Positions 7,555 through 14,491 of a stretch of DNA of 14,675 nt are shown in pieces. A program made the translations under genes and the position numbers. The notes beneath the pieces were generated by a model. The model was not told the origin of the DNA, searched no databases, and saw nothing but the letters and a program-made list of their open reading frames with translations. Within the stretch, counting starts at the first letter, position 1. Each line of letters begins with the position of its first letter. Origin of the DNA: Zygnema cylindricum. Lineage: Eukaryota > Streptophyta > Zygnematophyceae > Zygnematales > Zygnemataceae. The stretch covers positions 52,954 to 67,628 of the forward strand of contig JBBHKE010002827.1 in assembly GCA_037447655.1 (NCBI GenBank), given 5' to 3'.

Positions 7555-9038
7555 CCCATGGCTACCTTTCTCAGCAATGAAATAGACATCATCCTCAAAA
7601 CTAGCAGTAAAGACTCCTTCCCTAGTGCTAGTAAAAAAAAACCCTTATCATCTAATACTGATGTAGAGATAAGATTTTTGTTCAGCTCCGGAATAAACAA
7701 TACATCGGAGAATGTTAATATGGATGTCTTTCCTTCTACTAACACTTTTAGATCTACCGATCCTACAAGAGTAGTGGTGACTATCCTCCCATCCCCGTAC
7801 TCTATCTCTACGGTGGGAATCTTTCTTATCTTAGTGAACAGGTGTCTATCCTTACACATGTGCATGGAGGCACCTGAATCTACAATCCAGCCTGCTTCAC
7901 CTTTCAATCCACCGTAAGCACATTTCTGCCTCCGTGGAATTTCGACCTCATTTTTCGCCTCCAACTCCTCATCCAAAAGGAGCTCATCGTCCTCGTCCTC
8001 GGATTCAGCCTCAAGTACCTGTGTGACAAGGGCCTTTTTCTTTCCTCTCGAGGTACCACCGGTCTGCCCCTCCTTTAACCGCAGCTTGGTTAGCTTAGTG
8101 CACTCTGCCATATAGTGCCCCGGTTTCTTACAAAAATGACATAGTCCTTTGGGAGCCCTTGGTTCGAACTCATCGGCCGGTTTTTTCTGCTCCCTACCCC
8201 CATAGTTTCCGACCGGTTTTCGGGAATCCCTGTTCCTCCAATCAGTCGCTGTTGCCAAGGCTTGGCCACTCTTTCCTCCCCTTCGGATCTCAATTGTATT
8301 CTCTTGAACGAGAATCATTCCTACCACTGAGTTCCATATCCACCTTGAGTCAGGCAAGTCCTGCACACGGTAAACTATGTTCACGAACTCATCAGGTAAC
8401 TTCATCAGTAAACAGTTAACCTTTTCTTTTTCACTCAAATCTTTTCCCGCACTCTGTAGCTCCATGAAGAGTGTAGCAAGCTCATTGCAAAAATCCAACA
8501 TATTTCCCCCTTTGTATACATACTCCTTAACTTTCTGATCAGCCAACTGTTGTTGCTGAATCGTACCACTTCGGTACATCTCTATAAGGGCCATCCAAAG
8601 ATCGGATGCCCTTTCTACCTGCAAATGAGGACATGCAAGTCCTTGAGTGAGATGGCGTAGGATGAAGTGCTTTGCCGCCATATTGTTGAAGTCCCAGGTT
8701 TCAGTATCATTCTCCTCGTTCCTCGGAATAGGTGACATGAATGCTAAACCAGTTGCTATTGGTGTGGTCGCCTCCTTCTCCTTTCCTTTGTCCACCACCT
8801 CTCCTTCCTTTGTTTCCTCCGTTGAAGGTGAATCCTCTTTCCTGGTGAATCTGCTTCCTCCAAACCCTGGAGGAATTCCAAGACTTGATGGACGCCCCAA
8901 TCGTCCACTCACTATCCCCCAAAACCTTTTTTCGCATAGAGCTCCTATCATCATACTTTCCCAGTATATGAAGCCAGTTCCATTAAAGATTGGTACCCTA
9001 GAGGGTGGGCCCATAACCTGTAACTCTGAGACCTCCAT
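7542..9038 (-). CDS. gag: Copia Gag - protease polyprotein
   Basis: This 498-residue frame encodes the capsid protein and the protease that cuts the polyprotein. A Copia-type Gag core spans about 115-255 (LRHLTQGLA, LPDEF, VQENTIE). The CCHC zinc knuckle is C300, C303, H308, C313 in CHFCKKPGHYMAEC. An acidic stretch (345-362) precedes the protease with WIVDSGASMHM; D387 is the catalytic Asp of the DSG motif. From residue 469 on, the frame leaves homology at a T9 run (7633-7641) and ends after about 30 unrelated residues; the true continuation is in the -1 frame. The ATG at 9036-9038 lies 20 bases inside the 5' LTR, so the LTR and primer site encode the N-terminus (MEVSELQVMGPPSR). I accept this start because the decayed copy at 12351 has the same ATG with a similar peptide (MEDNELLVMGPPSR). 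Confidence 0.93.
   Translation of the reverse strand: MEVSELQVMGPPSRVPIFNGTGFIYWESMMIGALCEKRFWGIVSGRLGRPSSLGIPPGFGGSRFTRKEDSPSTEETKEGEVVDKGKEKEATTPIATGLAFMSPIPRNEENDTETWDFNNMAAKHFILRHLTQGLACPHLQVERASDLWMALIEMYRSGTIQQQQLADQKVKEYVYKGGNMLDFCNELATLFMELQSAGKDLSEKEKVNCLLMKLPDEFVNIVYRVQDLPDSRWIWNSVVGMILVQENTIEIRRGGKSGQALATATDWRNRDSRKPVGNYGGREQKKPADEFEPRAPKGLCHFCKKPGHYMAECTKLTKLRLKEGQTGGTSRGKKKALVTQVLEAESEDEDDELLLDEELEAKNEVEIPRRQKCAYGGLKGEAGWIVDSGASMHMCKDRHLFTKIRKIPTVEIEYGDGRIVTTTLVGSVDLKVLVEGKTSILTFSDVLFIPELNKNLISTSVLDDKGFFLLALGKESLLLVLRMMSISLLRKVAMGCLG
7600..7641 (-). promoter_or_regulatory. T9 run with U_UUU_UUA heptamer and a following stem, at the gag-pol frame change
   Basis: Minus strand has nine T at 7641-7633. 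In the gag frame the last seven bases of the run plus A (7638-7632) form U_UUU_UUA in the register of a -1 ribosomal slip site, and a -1 slip would enter the pol frame. ACTAGCA (7632-7626) can pair with TGCTAGT (7606-7600), but with no spacer after the heptamer, where 5-9 bases are usual. The alternative is a simple indel in a homopolymer: the related decayed copy reads through this point in one frame (near 1296-1320). I favour the indel or a sequencing error. Confidence 0.4.
9004..9018 (-). other. Primer-binding site: initiator tRNA-Met anticodon arm
   Basis: Plus-strand GGTGGGCCCATAACC touches the 5' LTR at 9019. From memory it equals 15 consecutive bases of plant initiator tRNA-Met around the CAU anticodon; the animal version would match about 13. 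The priming 3' end would fall within the anticodon stem, about base 40 of the tRNA, so a cleaved half-tRNA is implied, as in Drosophila copia. No TGGTATCAGAGC-type site is present. Confidence 0.8.
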
Positions 9039-10060
9039 AAGTCCTCAGAGTGGACAGCTTCCAAGAAGCCTCTAGGATAATCCTGACCCCTTTGTGTTTA
9101 AGCAAAAATAACTGCCACCCTGGCAGACAAAAACGCTGACCAACTTCACCCCTGTGAAGACAAGACTCCCCTGAGTCGATAGCAAAAAGAATCTTTGAAT
9201 TTGCTCCCCTGAGCAGTAAGTTATGGGGGGTCAAAGTTGACCTTTTGTACAGAAGCTCTCTGGGAGAGGGGGTCCTATCTTCTAATTTTTCTAAGTCCTA
9301 TCTCTCTCACAGACTCTATCTACTGATGTACGGAACCAATCAGAATTGAGTTCCGTACGTAAAAGTACAGCCGCCGGTGTACTTTATGTACGGACATTGT
9401 ACGACATGGCCAAAATGTCGACACATGTCAAATCCGGATTCGGTGCCATGATCTCCGGAGATTCTACGATCCAACGGAATTTCGCCACGCGTCATCCGAT
9501 GTGGCGATGGCCACAAACCGCCGAAATCTTCCTCCGTGATCTCGGCGCTAATCCCGGCCGTCCGATTAAATTCAGATTTAATCGTGGCCGTAATAAATAC
9601 ATGCGCGGTATTTATTTCACTTCCGAAACAAATGCGCGGTATTGATTCGTAATCCGTACTGTCATTCGTACCGGATCTATGCATCCCGTAAATCGTAACA
9701 GTTAAATGAATTATCGTACGTATTCTAATTTATATAATTATCAAACTATATATCACGTAATACTACTGCTAGATCTAACGGCTAAGGCTACCGGCTATTT
9801 CTTGTCTGCCGGCCGGTAGGTACAAGGATCAAATCCTGCCGCCGGCACATTCCTTTTAAATAAATAAATAAACCCTAGTATAAAATTCCCGTAAACCTCA
9901 GGATAGCCAAGGTAGCCATGGCCCTAGCTTCCTCTCCAATTTCTCAGTGACTGCGACAAGTTTGAGATTTGGAGAGAGAAGTTAGAGGTAGACTGCCTCG
10001 GCTTCTTTCTATATTTCTATTTAGACCTAGAAAATACTAATAAAACCATTAGTTTCTACA
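9019..10060 (-). repeat. 5' LTR of the full-length element (1,042 bp)
   Basis: It should drive transcription leftward. It contains the inverted CCAAT box near 9334, the hairpin (9932-9976), the antisense tRNA-like unit (9768-9857) and, at its inner end, the gag ATG (9036-9038). No clean TATA box is visible at the place where the related LTR has one (759-768); the equivalent stretch reads TGTACAAAAGG. Confidence 0.96.
9768..9857 (+). other. tRNA-like pol III unit in the 5' LTR (antisense)
   Basis: This is the copy of the unit at 4373-4462 with one substitution (C to T in the CTATTTCCTG block). Box B-like GGATCAAATCC is at 9826-9836, TTTT at 9854-9857. If active, it would be read away from the element body, opposite to the LTR promoter. 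Confidence 0.35.
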
Positions 10061-10632
10061 CGGCTACGATCAAATACGAGTTTAATCGGACGGCCGGAAT
10101 TAGCGCCGAGATCGCGGAAGAAGAATTCGACGGTTTGTGGGCATCGCCACATCGGATGACACGTGGCGATATTGCATTGGAGCACGGCATCTCCGAGGAT
10201 TCAAGGAGCGAATCCGGATATTCCACGTGTGGACATTTCGGCCATGTCGTACAATGTCCGTACATAAAGTACACTGGCAGCTGTACTTTTGCGTACGGAA
10301 CTGTATTCTGATTGGTTCCGTACATCAGTAGATAGAGTCTGTGAGAGAGATAGGACTTAAAAAAATTAGAAGATAGGACCCTCTCTCCCAAAGAGCTTCT
10401 GTACAAAAGGTCAACTTTGACCCTCCATAACTTACTACTCAGAGGAGCAAATTCAGAGATTCTTTTTGCTATCGACTCAGGGGAGTCTTGCCTTCACAGG
10501 GTTGCAGGTGGTCAGAGTTTTTATCTGCCAGGGTGGCAGTTGATTTTGCTGAAACACAAAGGGGTCAGGATTATCCTAGAGGTTTCATGGAAGCTGTCCA
10601 CTCTGAGGACTTATGGAGGTCTCAGAGTTTCA
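10061..10632 (+). mobile_element. Plus-oriented Copia LTR with solo-LTR structure, second half
   Basis: It begins with the duplicated CGGCT and continues exactly where 3623 stopped. It is the inverse of 3624-4205 with about 10-15% differences. It holds the GATTGGTTCC box near 10311 and ends TTTCA at 10632, followed by TTGTG, the second copy of the target duplication, and then the GT tract. No primer site or internal region follows. Confidence 0.88.
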
Positions 10633-10637
10633 TTGTG
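10633..10637. repeat. Target-site duplication of the solo LTR, right copy (TTGTG)
   Basis: This matches 3139-3143. Confidence 0.8.
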
Positions 10638-10832
10638 TGGGTGTGAGCGTGGCTAGGTGTGGGTGAGGGTGTGGGTGTGGGTATGGGTGGGTGTGGGTGG
10701 GTGTGGGTGTGAGTGTGGGTGTGGATGTGGGTGGGTGTGGGTGTGGGTATGGATGTGAGTGTGTGTGTGGGTGTGGGTGGGTATGGGTGTGTGTGTGCGT
10801 GTTGGTGTGGGTGTGAGTGTGGGTGTGGGTGT
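10638..10832 (+). repeat. GT/GGGT-rich simple-sequence tract, second part
   Basis: About 195 bases of GTGGGTGTGG-type repeat, richer in GGG than the tract at 2735-3143. It continues at 11340-11386 past the TRIM. Confidence 0.93.
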
Positions 10833-11062
10833 TGTTAGATTTCCTAAAAATCCGGGATTCGGTATGTCCCATTCTAGGGAAAAGTGAGCCGGCCAAGGCT
10901 CGAACCAGGGACCTCTGACTTGAGCTGTCAGCGCACTAACCACTATGCCACCAGCTCGATGTAGAGCCTGGCGGGTCCGTACCTATTTCTTTTAGGCGGG
11001 TTCAAGTGTGACGTATCACATTCTACCCCGTATTCAATCGTAATTGACGTGCCAATCCAACT
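10833..11062 (-). repeat. 3' LTR of the TRIM
   Basis: 230 bp, starting TGTTAGATTTCC and ending CCAATCCAACT on the plus strand. Shared with 11120-11339 are the flank of the tRNA-like gene (CGATGTAGAGCCT) and the CCAATCCAA end. Several small indels separate the two between 10972 and 11045. Confidence 0.82.
10885..10957 (-). tRNA. tRNA-like gene in the TRIM 3' LTR (73 nt, no U33)
   Basis: On the minus strand this folds as a canonical cloverleaf: acceptor GAGCTGG/CCGGCTC (7 pairs, one G-U), D-arm GCAT/GTGC, anticodon stem CTGAC/GTCAG with loop AGCTCAA, five-base variable loop, T-arm CCTGG/CTTGG with loop TTCGAGC (one U-U mismatch), discriminator A. Box A (TGGCATAGTGG) and box B (GGTTCGAGCC) match consensus. 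CTTTT follows at once (TTTT at 10880-10883), a pol III stop. Loop position 33 is G, not the invariant U; read literally the anticodon would be CUC. I therefore infer a tRNA-derived pol III gene captured by the LTR, not a decoding tRNA. Confidence 0.65.
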
Positions 11063-11072
11063 CCCCACCTCA
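11063..11072 (-). other. Polypurine tract of the TRIM
   Basis: Minus strand TGAGGTGGGG directly before the 3' LTR. Confidence 0.6.
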
Positions 11073-11107
11073 CGAAAAGGCCGGTCACACCATCCGCAAT
11101 CCCGCTG

Positions 11108-11119
11108 GCTCCGATACCA
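11108..11119 (-). other. Primer-binding site of the TRIM
   Basis: TGGTATCGGAGC, adjoining the LTR end with no spacer, complements the 3' end of plant initiator tRNA-Met with one mismatch. This is the conventional site, unlike the half-tRNA site of the large element at 9004-9018. Confidence 0.75.
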
Positions 11120-11339
11120 TGTTAGATTTCCTAGAAATACGAGATTCGGTATGTCCCATACTAGGGAAAAGTAAGCCAGCCAGGGCTCGAACCTGGGACC
11201 TCTGACTTGAGCTGTCAACGACTAACCATTGTGCCACTAGCTCGATGTAGAGCCTAGCGGGTCCGCACTGTTCTTTAGGCGTTCTGTGTGACGATCACAT
11301 TCAACCACGCATAAAACCGGCATTCACGCCAATCCAACA
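11120..11339 (-). repeat. 5' LTR of the TRIM
   Basis: 220 bp with intact TG and CA ends. It carries the better preserved T-arm of the two tRNA-like genes. Confidence 0.82.
11172..11243 (-). tRNA. tRNA-like gene in the TRIM 5' LTR (72 nt)
   Basis: Acceptor GAGCTAG/CTGGCTT (7 pairs, two G-U), anticodon stem TTGAC/GTCAG with the same G33 loop AGCTCAA, perfect T-arm CCAGG/CCTGG with loop TTCGAGC, discriminator A, then CTTTT (TTTT at 11167-11170). One base is missing at the 3' side of the D-stem. Acceptor pair 6-67 is A-U here and G-C in the other copy. Box B is GGTTCGAGCC; box A is TGGCACAATGG. Confidence 0.6.
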
Positions 11340-11386
11340 ATTGGGTGGGTGGGTGTGTGGGTGTGGGTGTGGGTGTAGTGTGTGTG
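11340..11386 (+). repeat. GT/GGGT-rich tract, third part
   Basis: GTGGGTGTGG-type repeat that becomes (GT)n just before the LTR start at 11387. It is the far side of the tract interrupted by the TRIM. Confidence 0.9.
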
Positions 11387-12370
11387 TGTTAATGAAAATA
11401 CTATATTTATAGGGTATTTTCTAGGTCTGAATATATTAGCAGAAACTACAAAAGAAGTGCAGACAGTTTGCCTCCATCTCATCTCTCTAGCCCCCATACT
11501 TGTTGTAGTCACTGAAGGAGAGAGAGAGTGGTGGAGCCATGGCTGCCTCAGCTCCAAAGGCACATAAGTCACTCTCAACAAAAGGTTAAGTCGGTAGGAC
11601 TCGAACCTTCGAACGACAAAGCGAGGCGTAGCCGTCACCTCTAACTGGTCTGTCCTAGGAGTTCGCTAAAGTACATAGGGTGTTAAATTATTTATACTGT
11701 GTTTTGATTCTATATCCGATTAACAGAATGAAAAATGACAGAACATATAACTAACTAACATATAGTGCGAACATGATCTCGCATGAAACAAATGAATCGG
11801 ACATTTGTTTCGACGGCTAATTTTAAATGTCGGTTTACGATCCAATGGTACACATCGTTGCCGAAATTCCAAAATGGTCACTTTGGCGGTTTTCGGACGT
11901 GGCGTGACTTGGCGACGCGCGGAGGGATTACATTCTGTCGCGAGAATTCTGGAGAACATAACAACGAGTTAAAAGTGGACACACTTCCACTTAATGGCCT
12001 TCTCGTCCACGTGCCATACAAAAAGCACATGGGCCGTAGTACGTTTCTGTACAGTACAATGACTTGATTGGATCGTAGAATGGTAGATAGGGGTAGTGAG
12101 TGGGGTTTAGGACTTAGAAACTTTTTGTAGACATTCATCTCTCTCATTGAGAGTTTGTGCAAATTGGCATTTTTGCCACCCAATAACTAATCGCCTGGTT
12201 GGCTTTTTTCATTGTTTCGTTTTTGCTTCGGAGTCCAATCTGCACAATGGTGCAGTCAGACTGTCAATTTGCCTACTTGGGCAGCAGTGGTTGTGGCTAA
12301 AATTGGGTTAGTTAAAAACCATCTAGAAGCTCTATAAATTCTATAGTCCAATGGAGGACAATGAATTGCT
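11387..12370 (+). mobile_element. 5' LTR of a decayed plus-oriented Copia copy (984 bp)
   Basis: It starts TGTTAATG after the GT tract and shares landmarks with the other LTRs in order: TATTTTCTAGGTCTGAATA (11414-11432), a hairpin loop near 11495, GAGCCATGGCTGCC, a tRNA-like unit, the CCACGTGCCATACAA block, CTTGATTGGATCG (12062-12074) and TTAGGACTTAGAAA. It is clearly more diverged than the others. It ends CT at 12370, where the primer site begins. Target duplication: none recognised, because the left flank is GT repeat and the right end is off the copy. Confidence 0.75.
11580..11656 (-). other. tRNA-like pol III unit in the diverged LTR (antisense)
   Basis: Minus strand has GGTTCGAGTCC (11607-11597), a full box B match, with a T-arm GAAGG/CCTAC of four pairs, and TTTT at 11583-11580. 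A possible arm GAGGTG/CGCCTC surrounds a 7-base loop upstream. The box A-like stretch GACCAGTTAGAGG is weak, and no acceptor stem is convincing. It sits at the same LTR position as the units in the other copies. Confidence 0.4.
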
Positions 12371-13470
12371 AGTTATGGGCCCACCCTCTAGGGTGCCCAC
12401 TTTCAATGGATCTGGGTTCATCAATTGGGAAGCCATGATGATGGGGTCTTTATGTGAAAAACGATACTGAGGTATTGTTAGTGGACAAGTGAAACGTCCA
12501 CCTCAGCAAACTTCACCAGGGTTTGGTGGAATAAGGTTTTTCTACAGTAGTATCTGCTACGGTAGAGGAGGCAGATGATGGGGACAGCAGTGTGTCCGAA
12601 AAAGGAAAAGAGATGGAGACGCCTCTTACTCCTATTGCTCCTATTACCACAGCACCCGGAGCGACGACTGTGAAGACCGCGGAGAACGACACCCAAACAT
12701 GGGAAGACATCAACATGGCTGCCAAAAACTTCATTCTAAGACACCTCACTCATGCTTTGGCAACCCTTCATCTTCACATTCACAAGGCGGAGGAGTTGTG
12801 GGTGAGTTTGGTGGAAATCTATAGAGGTTGTACTATTCGGGAGTCCAGCTGGCGGAACAAAAGTTAGGGAATTATACTTACAAATGGGGAAAGATGTTAG
12901 ACTATTGTAATGATATCTCTTGTTTGTATATGGGGATGGTGAGTGTCGGGTGGACAAGTACAATGAAGATGAAAGTCAACACTCTCATCATGAAGTTACC
13001 CGATGAGTATGAATTCATAATGTACCAAGTACAGGAAATGACTCACAGTTTATGGAAGTGGAATACAGTGGTACGGATGATACTTGTGGAATAGAACACA
13101 ATTGAGATTACAAGAGGGGGAAAGAGCATCCAGGCTCAAGATGTAGGAGGAAATTGATGGGAGAAGGATCCAAAGAAACCGTACAAATGAGAGGGATCCG
13201 TTTGGAGGACCGAGGCCCCTAAAGGGTCTTTGTCACTTTCGCAAAAATCCAGGAAACTTCATAGCGGATTGTGTCAAGCTGTCAGAGCTGAGGCTCTAAG
13301 AGAACTGTGGAGGGGGTTCTTTTGAAGGGAAGAAGAAGGCACTTGGGGTCACAAAAGTCAAACAAAGGACCAAAGACTAGTCCTCTGAAGAGGAAGATGG
13401 GGAGCTTCTTCTTAACGAGAGTCAGGAGGAGAAGGAGATCCCTCAGAAACAGTAGTGTGCTCTGTTGTTC
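12351..13470 (+). pseudogene. Decayed Copia gag, plus strand
   Basis: The ATG at 12351, 20 bases inside the LTR, opens MEDNELLVMGPPSR, as in the intact element. Decay follows: TGA after CEKRY near 12468, a lost base near 12842 that shifts the frame after CTIRES, TAG in place of Gln near 13092, TGA near 13156, and a frame change after 13185. The knuckle is CHFRKNPGNFIADC, with one Cys now Arg and the His now Asn (around 13233). Homology to the minus copy at 1135-2706 fades by about 13470, before the protease. Some lesions are private to each copy, so they decayed separately; the TGA in NxW (AAT TGA TGG) is shared. The primer site GTTATGGGCCCACC is at 12372-12385. Confidence 0.82.
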
Positions 13471-14134
13471 CATGACCACTGGAGCAGGTGGAGCGTCAGC
13501 TGTAGTAGTGGAAGCAAACATAATCTCACTCAAAGAAGCTTATCAAGAATCCTTTCAAACAACTGTTTTTTATAGCTCACCAATTTTGACACAATTAAAC
13601 AAACTACTTCAAACTATACCACAATATAGAATATCACAAATACAAATAACTCCCAAAGTTTTAGCTTAATTGATCTAACATAGACCAATATATGAAACTC
13701 AGAAGTTTCCCAAAAACAATTTGCATATTACACAGTCCGAAAGTCTGGATTCATAAAATGTTCTACGTCCTAAGTCTTATACTCTTCATTCATTTGTTCT
13801 ACTACATGGTGTTGTACCGCCAATACAAGTGTTCCTAAAAGATACGTCCAAAAGAACTAAACTGCCATTAAGGTTTGAGTGCTCATAATCACGCTAAAAT
13901 TAATTTATCACTATACAATCAATATTACTTGGAATCCTATACAGGTTATTTGTTCAAATACTTGTCGCCTGGCTTAGTGACAATTGTTTTAGTACGTCCA
14001 TCTGGTTGTTGCATAACATCTGTTAGCGAGTCACTTAATTATTCTCGTCCGTTGACTTGATTCATATCAACCGTAGTAGCACAGTCCAATTCGTGATCAC
14101 GTTCAAATATCTGCAGTTTCGTAGCAGCTGCAAT
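13471..14134. other. AT-rich sequence, no recognised feature
   Basis: No match to the elements described here, no convincing coding frame, no RNA gene. The frame open to 13669 begins within the out-of-frame gag remnant and shows no family motif. This may be host sequence flanking the element cluster. Confidence 0.5.
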
Positions 14135-14316
14135 GTCCCATACCAAAAACCGCCCCAGTTGCGTTTGTCTTGTTGCGTAGCAACTCTGTTGTCTTATACC
14201 AAAATATCCGTAGTTGCGTTTGTCCCATTGCGTCGCAGGCTGTGTTGATCCATACATACCATATACAAAAATAACTGCAGCTGCGCTTGTTTCATCTGCA
14301 TCGCAGCTGCGTTGTT
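14135..14316. repeat. Degenerate tandem repeat, about 56-70 bp x 3
   Basis: Units begin near 14135, 14191 and 14247 with G(T/A)(C)(C/T)(C/T)ATACC-like starts. Each contains GTTGCGTTTGT or GCTGCGCTTGT followed by TGCGT(A/C)GCA-like blocks. The third unit is longer (about 70 bases). Confidence 0.6.
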
Positions 14317-14491
14317 CCAATGTTGGTGTCGGTATCATTCAAAAACCCGCACTTTACTTTAAGTGACGACGCGTGTCCCTATAGATCTATTTTTTTGCCG
14401 TCCTATAAATTTGCTGAGACTTAAAGCTTTACAAAAATAACACTCCCCTAAAGCTTTAGACTCAGTATGCTAGCGCAGCTACGATGTCGAA
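14317..14491. other. Spacer between tandem arrays
   Basis: AT-rich. Contains two TAAAGCTTTA palindromes (near 14421 and 14449). No gene seen. Confidence 0.4.

Larger units (their letters stand above)
3624..10060 (-). mobile_element. Full-length Ty1/Copia LTR retrotransposon, minus orientation
   Basis: Two LTRs (3624-4664 and 9019-10060) with TG/CA ends enclose 4,354 bp of internal sequence. In element sense the order is LTR, primer site, gag-protease, integrase, reverse transcriptase, RNase H, polypurine tract, LTR. Integrase before reverse transcriptase is the Copia order. The LTR pair differs by about four substitutions and one 1-base indel by eye, so the insertion is recent: very roughly 0.1-0.2 million years if a grass-like rate of 1.3e-8 per site per year applies, which is an assumption. 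Apart from one frame break at the T9 run near 7633, all coding parts look intact. It inserted, in opposite orientation, into an older LTR of its own family. Confidence 0.96.
10833..11339 (-). mobile_element. TRIM (507-bp LTR miniature) with tRNA-like genes in its LTRs
   Basis: Two direct repeats (10833-11062, 230 bp; 11120-11339, 220 bp) about 85-87% alike enclose just 57 bases. In minus sense each LTR runs TGTTGGATTGG...AATCTAACA. Directly after the 5' LTR comes TGGTATCGGAGC (11119-11108), one base off the plant initiator tRNA-Met primer site TGGTATCAGAGC; directly before the 3' LTR comes the purine-rich TGAGGTGGGG (11072-11063). There is no coding capacity, so it depends on another element. 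No target duplication is visible (GGTGT left, ATTGG right), so either the ends have decayed in the simple repeat or the copy is rearranged. The LTR divergence says it is old. The outer ends are still TG and CA; the inner end at 11061-11062 is CT. Confidence 0.82.

Noticed and set aside
8998-9234. Conserved LTR reading frame of about 79 residues (also at 3564-3839 and 10417-10656) overlapping the gag start
   Set aside because: In each copy the apparent start is TTG, not ATG (9232-9234, 10417-10419), so a eukaryotic start is unlikely. Similarity among copies is explained by LTR homology.
10638-10832. Telomere-like or CRISPR-like repeat
   Set aside because: GTGGGTGTGG units are irregular, with no fixed telomere motif and no spacer-repeat alternation.
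10885-11243. Two working host tRNA genes
   Set aside because: G replaces invariant U33 in both, one lacks a D-stem base, the other has a T-stem mismatch, and both lie inside LTR repeats.
10833-11339. Two independent tRNA-derived SINEs in tandem
   Set aside because: Both repeats have TG...CA ends at identical points, and a primer site and polypurine tract sit exactly at the inner borders. A TRIM explains this better, though the absent target duplication leaves some doubt.
13307-13669. 120-residue frame as a host gene
   Set aside because: Its first half runs out of frame over the gag remnant; the second half has no recognisable motif and no supporting signals.
14039-14338. 99-residue minus frame near the right end
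   Set aside because: It overlaps a degenerate tandem repeat and shows no domain.
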